From the NCBI GenBank assembly GCA_020427395.1, contig JAGQON010000019.1:1-64000 (forward strand): a stretch of DNA of 64,000 bases. The letters are read 5' to 3'. Positions 26,831 through 37,302 of this stretch are shown here, piece after piece. The notes beneath the pieces were generated by a model. The model searched no databases. It worked only from the letters and a program-made list of their open reading frames with translations, and was not told where the DNA came from. Position numbers and translations under genes: made by a program. Numbering within the stretch: the stretch's first letter is position 1; every line of letters begins with the position of its first letter. The stretch is from Phycisphaerales bacterium (GTDB lineage: Bacteria; Planctomycetota; Phycisphaerae; Phycisphaerales; UBA1924).

Positions 26831-28953
26831 TCGAGCGTGCGTGATACACGCACCAGCATCCTGAGCGTTTCCGAGATCGACCACGCCTGCGCAGGACACC
26901 CCTGCGGGGCGTGTTTTCCATCCGGGCCGGGCTCGGCGTCGTAGATTTCGAAGAGCGAGCCGATGCTGTCGTGATCCATCATGGACGCGAGCGTGAGCAG
27001 GGCGTCGGCCGCATGCTGGCGTGAGGCCGGTGATGAATCGGTGCGGAGCTTGGCCTCGCAATACGCGCCCATGAGCCAGGGCCAGACCGTGCCGTTGTGG
27101 TACGCGCGATCACGCTCGAACATCGTGCCCGTGTAGTGCGGGATGTATAGCGGGTGATCGGGGCTGAGCGTGCGGATGCCCACCGGGGTGAGCAGCTGCG
27201 ACTGAGCGGCCCGGACAACCTGCTGAGCGATGTTCGATGGGAGCTGCACGCCGGGCAGCGAGACCGCGAAGAGCTGGTTGGGTCGGCACTCGTCTGATCG
27301 CTGCCAGCTGAAGCTGCGAACGGCGCTCACCGGGGTGAGGCAGTCGACGAGCCCGCCGTGGGAGCCGGCGGTCATGGCGCTGAGGATCGTTCGTTGGGCG
27401 TGGTCGGCGTTGTGGAGCAGATCATCACGCCGATCATCGCTGATCGAGCCCATAGCACATCGCGCCCGCAGGGCGTTGATCCAGAGCGCGTTGATCTCGA
27501 TGGGCTTGCCGTGGCGTGGCGTGAAAGCCACGCCGTCGCGGAGCGCGTCCATCCAGGTGAGCTGTGTCTTGGCGTCGCCGCACCGGATGAGTCCATCGTG
27601 CGGATCGAGGGCGATCTTGTTGATGGTGCCGCGCGTGTAGGCATCGATGATGTCGTCGCAGGCGTCGATGAGCGCGGGTTCGAGCGGCTTGTCGGCGGCG
27701 AGCGACCACTGCTGACAGGCGTGGATGAACCAGAGCGGCGCATCGACGGTGTTGAAGTGGGCCGGGCCGTCGAAGTCGTCGAAGCGGTTGGGGATCAGCC
27801 CGTGCTGGCGCGCTTCGGCGAAGGTCCGCAGGCAGTGCAGGGCCTCCTCGTGACGGCCGGTGGTGAGCAGCAGCCCGGGCAGGGCGATCATGGCATCGCG
27901 ACCCCAATCGCTGAACCAAGGGTAGCCGGCGATGATCGAGCTGGATGTCGTGCCACGCATCACGCGATCGACGACGAAGTCGTCCGCAGCGCAGGCGAGC
28001 TTGGCGATGGTGTCCCGGATGTGCTGATCGCTTGGGTTGCCCGCGCTGGCGAGCGCGTGATCGATCGAGGATTGCACGCGCGAGCTACGCCGCTGCTGGG
28101 CATCGTGGAGTTCGGGCGCGCTGGTTGTCAGTGAGCACTCGATGCTCACGCTCGTCGTCGCACGCGGTTCGAGCACGACACTGAACGACACCGGGCACAG
28201 CAGGTCCTCGCGATCGCTCTGCCCGCGGAGGGTTTCGTGGTCGTAGCGTACGGCGTGCCATATCGCGGTCTCCTGATGAGCCTGCAAATGCACGCCGCGG
28301 AGATGCAGGGCGGCATCGAGCCCATGGCGCGTGACACGCACCCCCTCCACCGCCGGCTCGCGGATCGGCTCGAAACCGAACTGATCGAGCGTCAGCGTAT
28401 GGTTGAGCTCGTGGAAGTCGCGCATCGCCAGAAGTGGACGAAGTGTGAGCGTGATCGGGCGATCGGGCTCGGGCGAGTGGATCGCGGTCTCGATGTCGTA
28501 ATCGATGCGGCACGCATCGGCGCGGTCGCCCAGCGTCAGCGTCTTTCGCACGCGCACGGTGCCCAGCTGGGTCGGGATGGTGTGGTCCCAGGTGCATGTG
28601 CCAACGCCCTTGGTGAAGCCCGCGAGCGTGGGTGGCGGCGATGGCTCGGGGTTGTCGGCGAATCGGAACCGTGTGAGATGCCCGTCGTGATCGAGGCAGC
28701 ACGAGCCGCCGTTTGGCACATGCAGGTGTTCATCGATGGCGCTGAGCATCGCGAACCGTCGGACCGGAGGGGTGAGTGCGGCGATCAGCAGCGCGTGGTA
28801 GCGGCGCGTGGGCGTGCCCCCGGCGGTGCCCATGGCGAAGCCGCCCCGCGCATCGGCAAGGAGCCACTCTCGGGCGGCGGCGACAGGGTCGGGCTGCCCG
28901 GGTGTGAAGCCGAGTTCGAAGCCGGGCAGGGGCATGGTGCTGGTTTCGGTCAT
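26827..28953 (-). CDS. Glycogen debranching enzyme (archaeal/bacterial GDE type)
   Basis: This ~708-residue enzyme has a GDE N-terminal domain (EWLLADARGGFAMGTAGGTP, TRRYHALLIAAL) over residues ~15-250. The amylo-alpha-1,6-glucosidase (alpha/alpha toroid) domain follows over ~330-700, with GYPWFSDWGRDAMIALPGLL carrying the conserved acidic residue, DAPLWFIHACQQW, and the late YHNGTVWPWLMGAYCEA. It should hydrolyse alpha-1,6 branch residues of glycogen in the cytosol. I chose ATG 28953; ATG 28965 and GTG 28974 are in frame. It is divergent from guaB, with under 100 bases between them. Confidence 0.92.
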   Translation of the reverse strand: MTETSTMPLPGFELGFTPGQPDPVAAAREWLLADARGGFAMGTAGGTPTRRYHALLIAALTPPVRRFAMLSAIDEHLHVPNGGSCCLDHDGHLTRFRFADNPEPSPPPTLAGFTKGVGTCTWDHTIPTQLGTVRVRKTLTLGDRADACRIDYDIETAIHSPEPDRPITLTLRPLLAMRDFHELNHTLTLDQFGFEPIREPAVEGVRVTRHGLDAALHLRGVHLQAHQETAIWHAVRYDHETLRGQSDREDLLCPVSFSVVLEPRATTSVSIECSLTTSAPELHDAQQRRSSRVQSSIDHALASAGNPSDQHIRDTIAKLACAADDFVVDRVMRGTTSSSIIAGYPWFSDWGRDAMIALPGLLLTTGRHEEALHCLRTFAEARQHGLIPNRFDDFDGPAHFNTVDAPLWFIHACQQWSLAADKPLEPALIDACDDIIDAYTRGTINKIALDPHDGLIRCGDAKTQLTWMDALRDGVAFTPRHGKPIEINALWINALRARCAMGSISDDRRDDLLHNADHAQRTILSAMTAGSHGGLVDCLTPVSAVRSFSWQRSDECRPNQLFAVSLPGVQLPSNIAQQVVRAAQSQLLTPVGIRTLSPDHPLYIPHYTGTMFERDRAYHNGTVWPWLMGAYCEAKLRTDSSPASRQHAADALLTLASMMDHDSIGSLFEIYDAEPGPDGKHAPQGCPAQAWSISETLRMLVRVSRTLD

Positions 28954-29045
28954 CTGGGCACGCATCGAGAGCACGATAGGTCAGAATCGAGCGCCGATAC
29001 GCCCCGAATGCTGGACAGGCGGGGACCAGGGTGGGATACTCTCTC

Positions 29046-30629
29046 ATGGAGACCATTGCAAAATCCCAGCCGGCCACGAATGAACCCGGATCACGCCCTT
29101 TGACGCATGATTCGGGTCTTGTCCAATCGCCCAAGATCGTGATGGACGGCATCACCTTCGACGATGTGCTGCTCATCCCGCAGGCATCGAGCGTGATGCC
29201 CGCGACGGCCAACACCGCCACACGCCTGACCAAGGACATCACCCTCAACATCCCGCTGGTCTCGGCGCCGATGGACACCGTGACCGAGTCCGAGTTGGCG
29301 ATCGCGCTGGCCCAGGAAGGCGGGATCGGCATCATCCACAAGAACCTCGACATCGAGAGCCAGGCACGCGAGGTCGCCAAAGTTAAACGCTCGGCCAACG
29401 GTGTCATTACCGACCCCATCACCCTCGGCCCCGACGACACAGTCAGCCGGGCGATGGAGCTGATGCTCGAGCACAATGTGTCGGGCTTCCCCATCACCGA
29501 GGACGGCTCGCAGGACCTGCGCTCCAAGGGGCGGCTGATGGGCATCCTGACCCGGCGCGACCTGAAGTTCGCGCAGAACCAGAACACGCGGATCCGCGAT
29601 GTGATGACGAGCGAGAACTTGGTCACGGCGCAGGAGGGCACGACGCTGGCGCAGGCCGAGGGGATCCTTAACGAGCTCAAGGTCGAGAAGCTGCTGATCG
29701 TGGACGCGCAGGGCTGCCTCGCGGGTCTGATCACGATGCGGGACATCGAACGCCAGAGCCAGTTCCCCAACGCGTGCGTGGATGTACGCGGGCGTCTGCG
29801 GGTGGGCGCGGCGGTCGGGCCGGGTCAGTACGACCGCGTCGAGTCGCTCATCGCCGCCGAGGTCGATGTGCTCGTCGTCGATACGGCCCACGGGCACTCG
29901 GCACCGGTCATCGACACGGTGCGTGAAATCAAGCGCCGCTACAACATCGGCGTCATCGCGGGCAACATCGCCACCGCCGACGCGGCCATCGCGCTGGCCG
30001 AGGCCGGGGCAGACGCGGTGAAGGTCGGCATCGGGCCCGGATCGATCTGCACGACGCGCGTCGTTACGGGCGTGGGCATGCCGCAGGTCACGGCCGTCAT
30101 GAACGCCGTCGAGGGGCTGCGGTCCATTGGTTCGGATGTCACGGTCATCGCCGACGGCGGCATCCGCCTGAGCGGCGACATCGCCAAGGCCATCGGCGCG
30201 GGCGCACACTGCGTGATGATGGGCTCGCTCTTCGCGGGCCTCGACGAGTCGCCGGGCGAGCTGGTGATCAGCGGCGGGCGTCGCTACAAGAGCTACCGCG
30301 GCATGGGCTCGGAGGGCGCGATGAACGCGGGCAGCGCTGATCGCTACCGCCAGGCCGAGAAGCTGCTCTCGGGCGCCAAGGAGCAGCAGAAGTTCGTGCC
30401 CGAGGGCGTCGAGGGGCTGGTCGCGTACCGCGGCAAGCTGGCCGAGTTTACCTACCAGCTCGTGGGCGGCTTGCGATCAGCAATGGGCTACTGCGGCTGC
30501 GCCACGATCGACGACATGCGGAACCACGCGAAGTTCGTGCGGGTGTCGGGCGCGACGGTGGTCGAGAACCACCCGCACGACATCAAGATCACGAAGGAAT
30601 CGCCCAACTACACCTTCGCGCAGATCTGA
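29046..30629 (+). CDS. guaB: Inosine-5'-monophosphate dehydrogenase
   Basis: This ~527-residue enzyme converts IMP to XMP with NAD, the committed step to GMP. It opens with [17 protein letters not shown], followed by two CBS domains at about residues 115-235 inserted in the TIM barrel. The catalytic loop is [15 protein letters not shown] (Cys near 335), the phosphate-binding region [21 protein letters not shown], and the flap [14 protein letters not shown] chose ATG 29046; GTG 29031 would add five residues. The length matches bacterial IMPDH with CBS domains, plus an N-terminal extension of ~30 residues. REP-doublet element 2 starts twelve bases after the stop. Confidence 0.97.
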   Translation: METIAKSQPATNEPGSRPLTHDSGLVQSPKIVMDGITFDDVLLIPQASSVMPATANTATRLTKDITLNIPLVSAPMDTVTESELAIALAQEGGIGIIHKNLDIESQAREVAKVKRSANGVITDPITLGPDDTVSRAMELMLEHNVSGFPITEDGSQDLRSKGRLMGILTRRDLKFAQNQNTRIRDVMTSENLVTAQEGTTLAQAEGILNELKVEKLLIVDAQGCLAGLITMRDIERQSQFPNACVDVRGRLRVGAAVGPGQYDRVESLIAAEVDVLVVDTAHGHSAPVIDTVREIKRRYNIGVIAGNIATADAAIALAEAGADAVKVGIGPGSICTTRVVTGVGMPQVTAVMNAVEGLRSIGSDVTVIADGGIRLSGDIAKAIGAGAHCVMMGSLFAGLDESPGELVISGGRRYKSYRGMGSEGAMNAGSADRYRQAEKLLSGAKEQQKFVPEGVEGLVAYRGKLAEFTYQLVGGLRSAMGYCGCATIDDMRNHAKFVRVSGATVVENHPHDIKITKESPNYTFAQI

Positions 30630-30641
30630 TCTCAGATCCGG

Positions 30642-30759
30642 GGGTGCCCGTACTCGCGGCGCAGCCGCGCAGTGCGGCCAAGTGTGCGTCACACGACCAT
30701 CATCTGATTCATTGTTCGTTCAGCCGCACTGCGCCACTTCGTGGCGAGTACGGGCACCC
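30642..30759. repeat. REP-doublet (BIME-like) inverted-repeat element 2
   Basis: The outer arms 30642-30657 and 30744-30759 pair perfectly over 16 bases, and the inner arms 30667-30678 and 30723-30734 pair perfectly over 12. Between them each side carries its own small hairpin (GCGGC-GCA-GCCGC on the left, GCCAC-TTC-GTGGC on the right). The hairpins differ in sequence but are each self-complementary. Each half alone folds as CCGTACT/AGTGCGG or CCGCACT/AGTACGG. The left half shares GGGTGCC, TACTCG and CGCAGT in register with element 1 at 7438-7528. The central spacer holds GTGTG-CGT-CACAC. Confidence 0.8.
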
Positions 30760-30900
30760 AGCTTCGGACCTTCAAACAAGTACTCGCATGTCCGTTATAT
30801 GCCAAATCGGCAGGTGTGAAACGCATTGAACCGATGAACCAAGAACCGGGATCAGCGTAGAATACCCGCTGAGAACGAGTTTCCTTGGGAGGCATATCGC

Positions 30901-31695
30901 ATGAGCGTACTTCAATCACGAAACCCCGCGATGCGGATTCTGGAGCAGGACGAGGGCTTCGGTGTCGATCGCACGCGCGTGATGACCATCGGCGGCACCG
31001 TCACCGCGACGGGCATCCTGCTCTCGATCGTTGCGATCGTTGGCGTCATCAGCTGGCAGATGATCCAGAGCTACTACACGGCGAACCAAGCTATCCCAGG
31101 CTGGGCGATGCCTGTGCTGCTGCTCTCGTTTGTCGGCACGATCGGGCTGAGCTTCCTGATCTACGGCAAACCCAAGACCGCGCCGATCGTCGCGCCGCTG
31201 CATGCTGTGCTCGAGGGTGCGCTCGTGGGCGTGGCGACTTTCATCATTCCGATGCAGTTCGTCGATCCTGCCAAGGTCAATGTCCCGATGATCGCTGCTC
31301 AGGCGGCCGGTGCGACCTTTGCCGTTGCGGCGGCCATGCTCGCCGGGTACGCGAGCGGGATCCTGCGTGTAGGCCCTGTTGTACAGAAGATCATGATGAC
31401 GGCCGTCTTCGGGCTCATCGGCTATGTTGCACTGCTCTGGATTCTGAGCTTTTTCGGTGTGAGCATCTGGAACGGCTACGCGGACACCGGCGCCATGGGC
31501 ATCGGCTTCACGGTGCTCTGCGCCGGGCTGGCGAGCATGTTCCTGCTGCTCGATTTCCAGTACATCGAAGAAGGCGTGAAGCATCGCGCCCCCAAGTACA
31601 TGGAGTGGGTCGGGGCGTGGGGGCTGATGGTGACCCTCGTCTGGCTGTACATCGAGCTGCTGCGCCTGCTGAGTAAGCTGCAGGCACGCGACTGA
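30901..31695 (+). CDS. YccA/Bax inhibitor-1-like integral membrane protein
   Basis: This 264-residue protein has seven predicted membrane helices and the N-terminal SRNPAMR(I)L typical of the bacterial Bax1-I/YccA-type family. Conserved lines include APLHAVLEGALVGVATF, MLAGYASGILRVGP and LLDFQYIEEGVKHRAPKYMEW. Relatives are calcium-leak or protease-modulating membrane proteins, but the exact role here is unknown. A GGGAGG ribosome site precedes the ATG. TAGAAT at 30858-30863 is a fair -10, with no clear -35. A strong terminator follows. Confidence 0.87.
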   Translation: MSVLQSRNPAMRILEQDEGFGVDRTRVMTIGGTVTATGILLSIVAIVGVISWQMIQSYYTANQAIPGWAMPVLLLSFVGTIGLSFLIYGKPKTAPIVAPLHAVLEGALVGVATFIIPMQFVDPAKVNVPMIAAQAAGATFAVAAAMLAGYASGILRVGPVVQKIMMTAVFGLIGYVALLWILSFFGVSIWNGYADTGAMGIGFTVLCAGLASMFLLLDFQYIEEGVKHRAPKYMEWVGAWGLMVTLVWLYIELLRLLSKLQARD

Positions 31696-31723
31696 TCGAC
31701 ACGGAACTCGACGAAAACCCAAC

Positions 31724-31751
31724 AACCCCGCGGGCCCGCTCGCGGGGTTTT
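31724..31751 (+). terminator. Terminator of the YccA-like gene
   Basis: CCCCGCG/CGCGGGG stem at 31726-31732 with 31741-31747, followed by TTTT and a T-rich tail, about 30 bases after the stop at 31695. Confidence 0.88.
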
Positions 31752-31791
31752 CGTTTATTATCAAGTGTTGAATCAACGAAAGGACGGATCG

Positions 31792-32076
31792 ATGGGTGGA
31801 TGCCTGCTCGTGCTCGGAACGCTGCTGATGCCGCGCGTGCTGCTGTTCGTGTACTGGATCACGGGCACATTCGCCAAGGCCGACCCGTGGAACGGCTTCC
31901 TCATCCCGCTGCTGGGGTTCTTCTTCCTGCCGGCGACGACCTTCGTGTACGGCATCTGCCATGTCTACGGCGGCGGCGAGTTCACACTGCCGTGGATCAT
32001 CGGGATGGTGCTGGCGGTGATGTACGACCTCGGTGCCCACGGGAACGCGGGGGCGTCGAAGAGGAGATCCGGCTAA
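31792..32076 (+). CDS. Small three-helix membrane protein
   Basis: This 94-residue protein has three predicted membrane segments: CLLVLGTLLMPRVLLFVYWI, FLIPLLGFFFLPATTFVYGI and PWIIGMVLAVMYDLG. The tail is basic and ends KRRSG. I chose ATG 31792 because AAGGA stands seven bases upstream; an in-frame GTG at 31765 is less likely. The pattern MGG-C-LLVL...PR...LLPLLGFLFLP resembles small uncharacterised membrane proteins found across several phyla. The function is unknown. Confidence 0.7.
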   Translation: MGGCLLVLGTLLMPRVLLFVYWITGTFAKADPWNGFLIPLLGFFFLPATTFVYGICHVYGGGEFTLPWIIGMVLAVMYDLGAHGNAGASKRRSG

Positions 32077-32094
32077 TGACCGATTGGCCACTCG

Positions 32095-32847
32095 TTAGAA
32101 ATCTCGCCCGTTTATGCCATTCGGCGTGTCGTGATAGGTCTTTGGCTCGGCTTGAGTGATGCGATTCATCGTGGGCGTCGTCGCATCTGAATCCAAAGCA
32201 TCGCGTGCCGCACCATCGGCACTGAGCACACCCCTTGGTTGCTCTTGCTGATTTCGTTCCGACAGGTACGGGCGGGCGGCATCAAAGAACATCGCCTTTG
32301 CGCTGGGGTACTGCACCTGCCCCGAGCTCGTGGACATTACACGCGCGACGCCGTTGTCACTCCATGTGCCGGGTGTCGCCACGAAGGAGTTGCTCATGCG
32401 ATAGCCGGGCGGCAGCCAATGGTTCTGATCCTCAGCCCTCAGCCAAGGCAGTTGCCCGTGCTCACGACCTACCCCGATCCAACTCGCGTAGTTGTCAGTC
32501 CATGGCGCGACACGGTGCATCGTCGTCACCCATAAGTAGGACATGCTCCATGGATCATCGTTGCCGACAAAGATCGTTCCGAGTGGGGCATCGGGTGGCC
32601 CGATGAGGTGCGTGGTGTTCGGTGGGAAATAGGGGTAGACGCCTCCAGCGTCTTCTGTGTAGAGCTGAATCGAAATCCCGATCTGTCGTAGATCGTTCAG
32701 CGCCTTCACCCGGCTCGCACGCACCTTGGTTCCGCTCAACATAGGGAGCAACAATCCGACAAGAATTGCGATGATGCCAATCGAGACAAGCACTTCGATC
32801 AGCGTGAAAGCCGAACGCATCGCAGGATCGGATCGGGAATGGATCAT
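32095..32847 (-). CDS. Pseudopilin (type II secretion/type IV pilin-like N-methylated protein)
   Basis: This ~250-residue protein has a prepilin leader followed by FTLIEVLVSIGIIAILVGLLLP, the classical N-methylation site and hydrophobic helix with Glu at +5. It then has a planctomycete-type head (RASRVKALNDLRQIGISIQLYTEDAGGVYPYF). The ATG at 32847 overlaps the upstream stop (ATGA), giving leader MIHSRSDPAMRSA; an internal Met at 32820 would give the shorter MRSA leader. It is the third gene of a three-gene operon. Such proteins are cleaved by a prepilin peptidase and exported or assembled as pseudopili. The partner genes are elsewhere. Confidence 0.85.
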   Translation of the reverse strand: MIHSRSDPAMRSAFTLIEVLVSIGIIAILVGLLLPMLSGTKVRASRVKALNDLRQIGISIQLYTEDAGGVYPYFPPNTTHLIGPPDAPLGTIFVGNDDPWSMSYLWVTTMHRVAPWTDNYASWIGVGREHGQLPWLRAEDQNHWLPPGYRMSNSFVATPGTWSDNGVARVMSTSSGQVQYPSAKAMFFDAARPYLSERNQQEQPRGVLSADGAARDALDSDATTPTMNRITQAEPKTYHDTPNGINGRDF

Positions 32848-33620
32848 CACATCCATAGCGCAGGGAGCGCCCCCAGAGTGCCGGAGGGATCGTATACCGC
32901 TGTGCGGTACGGGAGCCATTTGTTTCTGGACTGATCCCAGACGAAGCTCAAAGTTGCGAAGAGGACCATGATCTTTGCGTCAGGCTTGTTCTCAGGCGGG
33001 ATCATCACCGGGATGCCGATGTTAAATACTGTTGCCCCACTCTCAACGAGTTGGTTCGCGCCGTATACACCCGGATCGCCGAACTGAGTTTGCCGGCCAC
33101 CCCAGAGTCCATCACCCATAGTGACGCTCCCAAGATCAAGCGTTGCTCGTGTGGTATCGATGGCGACTCCCGCATCCTTGTAAGTACTTGCGAAAACAAT
33201 CCAGAGCTTCTCGTCCTCAAACATTGTGCCCTGTAATGATTCACGTCCATCTTGCCCGAGCAACTCACCGACCTGACGCACAAAGACATCGTACTCGGGG
33301 TTGAACATCAACATCAGACGATCGGTGATCAGTTGACGCAGCTGTGCTTCGTTGGGAAGCGCTCGGCCGCGAATCGGCTCGAGCAGACCGGGCGTTGACA
33401 ACGCCCGCTCCACGATTTGATCCGCAACTTCCTTGCCTTGTTCTGGGTCGCTCGGGTCGATAAAAGCCTCGATTGATTCCAGCTCTGCGATCGCACGCTC
33501 ATTGATCTCGATCGATGCGCTACCCGAGTTACGCGAACCAAAGTCGATTCGCGTCAACATGAAAACCAGACCAACAGCGGAGAAAATCGCTGCCATGCAT
33601 ATGGATACTTTTCGATTCAT
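32847..33620 (-). CDS. Membrane-anchored protein of unknown function
   Basis: This 257-residue protein has one N-terminal helix (SICMAAIFSAVGLVFMLT) after a short basic head, then a soluble domain with helical ELESIEAFIDPSDPEQGKEVADQIVERAL and a beta-rich end (KIMVLFATLSFVWDQSRNKWLPYRTAVYDPSG). I recognise no family. It starts three bases after the Cys-rich gene stops and overlaps the pseudopilin gene, so all three are one operon and may work together at the envelope. Confidence 0.65.
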   Translation of the reverse strand: MNRKVSICMAAIFSAVGLVFMLTRIDFGSRNSGSASIEINERAIAELESIEAFIDPSDPEQGKEVADQIVERALSTPGLLEPIRGRALPNEAQLRQLITDRLMLMFNPEYDVFVRQVGELLGQDGRESLQGTMFEDEKLWIVFASTYKDAGVAIDTTRATLDLGSVTMGDGLWGGRQTQFGDPGVYGANQLVESGATVFNIGIPVMIPPENKPDAKIMVLFATLSFVWDQSRNKWLPYRTAVYDPSGTLGALPALWM

Positions 33621-33623
33621 TGC

Positions 33624-33899
33624 TTAGTACACGCAATCTGAGCCGTAGCCGCACTGAGCAAGGGCCCAGGGCTGGCCTCCCTCATTCGTTCCATGAGTAC
33701 CTAAACAGCCACAATATGTTTCGCTCTTCTCATTGACATTTGGGCATGAAACTGAATCGCACACATTTGGCCATGTAGGATGGCAGTATCTGCAGAGATG
33801 CCCTCCGCCGACTTGTGCGAATGAGTGACTCGTCACAAACGCAACAGTTGCGAATACGATCACCAATAGAATACCAAGCGATATTGAATTACGACGCAT
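33624..33899 (-). CDS. Small Cys-rich exported protein
   Basis: This 91-residue protein has the signal peptide MRRNSISLGILLVIVFATVAFVTSHSFAQ. The mature ~62-residue part has eight cysteines in CRYCHP, CDSVSCPN, YCGCLG and CGYGSDC. The spacing could serve disulfides or metal binding; CRYCH is faintly haem-like, but the CxxCH order is met only there (C-R-Y-C-H). An AAAGGAG site precedes the ATG at 33899; a GTG one codon upstream is an alternative. It is the first gene of a three-gene operon. By eye its GC content is low. The function is unknown. Confidence 0.7.
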   Translation of the reverse strand: MRRNSISLGILLVIVFATVAFVTSHSFAQVGGGHLCRYCHPTWPNVCDSVSCPNVNEKSETYCGCLGTHGTNEGGQPWALAQCGYGSDCVY

Positions 33900-33902
33900 C
33901 AC

Positions 33903-34257
33903 TTTCTCCTTTCAATGTGTAGCGATAATAAACATTGCATCAACCTACCCCCCCCAGCTATGTTGTCAACCAACTCCTTGACCGATCGGAAAAAATCTCT
34001 AATCCTCTCCACTGAATCGCGATGCAAATCCTTATGCACAAATGATTTACCGCTCAGATGCATCGCCCAAAAAATACGAGCTTCTCAATCACGCAAAATC
34101 GAGCTTTACATGCTGTTATTCGATTGCTTCAACTCAGTTGTGAGTTTTTCGACTACTCAAGAACACAACTACGCATCTCCGATGCGAGTAATGCCGCCAT
34201 GCAACCAGATCACAGGAGACTTGATCGACCCGCTCTCCGCCAGAGGCGAACTCCGCG
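33903..34257. other. AT-richer intergenic region
   Basis: About 355 bases separate the Cys-rich gene from ychF's terminator. By eye the composition is clearly less GC-rich than the rest of the window. I see no credible coding frame, tRNA or long hairpin. It must contain the minus-strand operon promoter; TTGACA occurs on the minus strand near 33970 but without a convincing -10. Confidence 0.5.
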
Positions 34258-34286
34258 TGAAACCTCTCCCGCAAGCGCGGGGGAGG
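34258..34286 (-). terminator. Probable terminator of ychF
   Basis: On the minus strand CCTCCCCCGC and GCGGGAGAGG (34263-34272 with 34277-34286, one wobble) form a stem followed by TTT, just past the stop at 34298. The T-run is short, so it may be weak. Confidence 0.55.
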
Positions 34287-34297
34287 AGAGCGATGGA

Positions 34298-35401
<1,104 letters not shown>

Positions 35402-35600
35402 TTGCGCTCCGATTGAACGAGGTGGTCCTGTGAGTGGCATGGTGACACAGAACCATGTCCTCCGACCGCCCTTTGATCCAGTTTCCGGGCAGTCTAGAGG
35501 CAAGACCTCATGAATCAACAACTTCAGGTCAACCGGGATCGAGCATATGTCGATTTCTCGGCGGTCTGGATCAAGCACGGAAGCAAATGAGGAGTGTTTT

Positions 35601-37229
35601 ATGCGATTTCACAGCTTTGGGTTACGGCCGAGACTTTTCGCGATCGGCACGCTGGGTGTGGGCTTCTCGCTCATGATCGGTCTTTTTTCGGTAGACGCCA
35701 TTCACACAAGTGATCAGGGCATCGATGGGCTGACCCGCCTCACCGAAGTCCTCCAGTCCAATGGCGACACGGACATGATGCACGACAAGATCCTGGGTGA
35801 TGTGAACCTTGTGATCATGAGTGAGTCCGCGGAAGATCTCGAAGCGTTCGAGCAGGAGCTCCGTGACGACGCGAGCTTCATGCGTGAGAGTGCGACAAAC
35901 AGCCTTGCGCTTCTCACTGAGGACGACGGCGATCTCTATGTCGCGGCCAAGAAGGCGAAGGAGGATGTCTTCGCCTACACCGAATCGGCCCTCTATGTTC
36001 TTGAGCAGAAGGACGCTGGCGCAGATAAGGAGCAGCTCTATAAGGACCGCGAGGATGTTTCGGTCCGCTTTGATCAGCTCGAAGAATCGCTCGGCAACTT
36101 CTCCGACATGATCGTCGAATCGAGCCACACCCTGGTTGATAACTCACGGAATGGGCTCGCCTCGGCGCGCACCACGCTGATGATCACCATGGGGCTTGGT
36201 TCGCTCATCGTCATCGGGCTCACGGTGCTCGTGATCCGGAGCATCGTTTCGCCGATCCGCAAGACTATTCAAACCGTCTCACGCTTTGCGCAGGGCGATC
36301 TGCGTGAACGCCTCGAGGATATCGGTGGTGCCGAGTTCGCGCAGCTGCGTGAGGCAATCAATACCATGGGCGACGATCTCTCATCTGTGATCAGCGAGGT
36401 CCGCACGAATGCGCAGGAGGTCGCTGGTGCGGCGACGCAGATCGCGGCCTCGAGTGAGCAGCTGATGCAGGGCGCAAGCAACCAGAGCTTCCAGACCCAG
36501 CAGGTGGCCGCGGCCGTCGAGCAGGCATCGAGCTCGCTGCGTGAATCGAGCGAGATGATGTCGGAATCGAGCAGCAAGTCGTCGCAGGCCGGCGAACAAG
36601 CGAAAAAGGGTGCCGAGGTCGTCAACGAGACGGTCCAGGGCATGAACTCGATCATCGAGGTGGTCGACGCGTGCGCCGAGGTGATCGGCGAGCTGGGTCG
36701 CAAGGGCGAAAAGATCTCCGAGATTGTCAATGTGATCAACGACATCGCGGACCAGACAAACCTGCTGGCCCTCAACGCCGCGATCGAGGCAGCCCGAGCG
36801 GGCGAGCACGGGCGTGGCTTCGCGGTTGTGGCCGACGAGGTCCGCAAGCTGGCCGAGCGGACAACGAGCGCGACCGACGAGGTTTCCAGCTCGATCCGCG
36901 AAATCCAGGACGGCACGAGCCAGGCCGTGCAACGGATGAACGATGCGCAGGAACGCGGCGCATCGGGGATCGGGCTCGCTCAGCAGGCGGGCGAGATGCT
37001 CCAGTCGATCGTTCGTGGTGCCTCGGAGGTTCAGCGGAGCCTCGAGTCGATCAACGCCGCGGGCAACGAGCAAAGCAACGCGATGGTCGAGATCTCGGAC
37101 AACATCCAGCAGATCAACGAGATCTCAAATCAGACCACCCGTGGCGTCGAGGAAGCGACCTCGGCCGCCAGTGAGCTCTCGCAGAAGAGCGAGCACCTGC
37201 TCGCCCTGACCGAGCGTTTCCGCGTCTGA
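35601..37229 (+). CDS. Methyl-accepting chemotaxis protein
   Basis: This 542-residue receptor starts at ATG 35601 with GAGGAG upstream. A first membrane helix at ~12-32 is followed by a helical periplasmic sensor to ~190, a second helix at ~191-213 ([19 protein letters not shown]), a HAMP domain at ~214-265 ([18 protein letters not shown]) and a coiled-coil signalling domain. The hairpin tip is at ~385-420 ([37 protein letters not shown]). The sensor resembles a four-helix-bundle type with many acidic residues. There is no C-terminal pentapeptide tether. No che genes are adjacent, so it is an isolated receptor. The ligand is unknown. Confidence 0.95.
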   Translation: MRFHSFGLRPRLFAIGTLGVGFSLMIGLFSVDAIHTSDQGIDGLTRLTEVLQSNGDTDMMHDKILGDVNLVIMSESAEDLEAFEQELRDDASFMRESATNSLALLTEDDGDLYVAAKKAKEDVFAYTESALYVLEQKDAGADKEQLYKDREDVSVRFDQLEESLGNFSDMIVESSHTLVDNSRNGLASARTTLMITMGLGSLIVIGLTVLVIRSIVSPIRKTIQTVSRFAQGDLRERLEDIGGAEFAQLREAINTMGDDLSSVISEVRTNAQEVAGAATQIAASSEQLMQGASNQSFQTQQVAAAVEQASSSLRESSEMMSESSSKSSQAGEQAKKGAEVVNETVQGMNSIIEVVDACAEVIGELGRKGEKISEIVNVINDIADQTNLLALNAAIEAARAGEHGRGFAVVADEVRKLAERTTSATDEVSSSIREIQDGTSQAVQRMNDAQERGASGIGLAQQAGEMLQSIVRGASEVQRSLESINAAGNEQSNAMVEISDNIQQINEISNQTTRGVEEATSAASELSQKSEHLLALTERFRV

Positions 37230-37258
37230 TCCAGACTCTGATATCGGTTCTCCTCTTA

Positions 37259-37291
37259 CATGCCCGGGCGTCCATGCCCGGGCATGTTTTT
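37259..37291 (+). terminator. Terminator of the chemotaxis receptor gene
   Basis: CATGCCCGGG at 37259-37268 pairs perfectly with CCCGGGCATG at 37277-37286, followed by five T, 30 bases past the stop at 37229. Confidence 0.92.
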
Positions 37292-37302
37292 CTTGGCACC
37301 GA

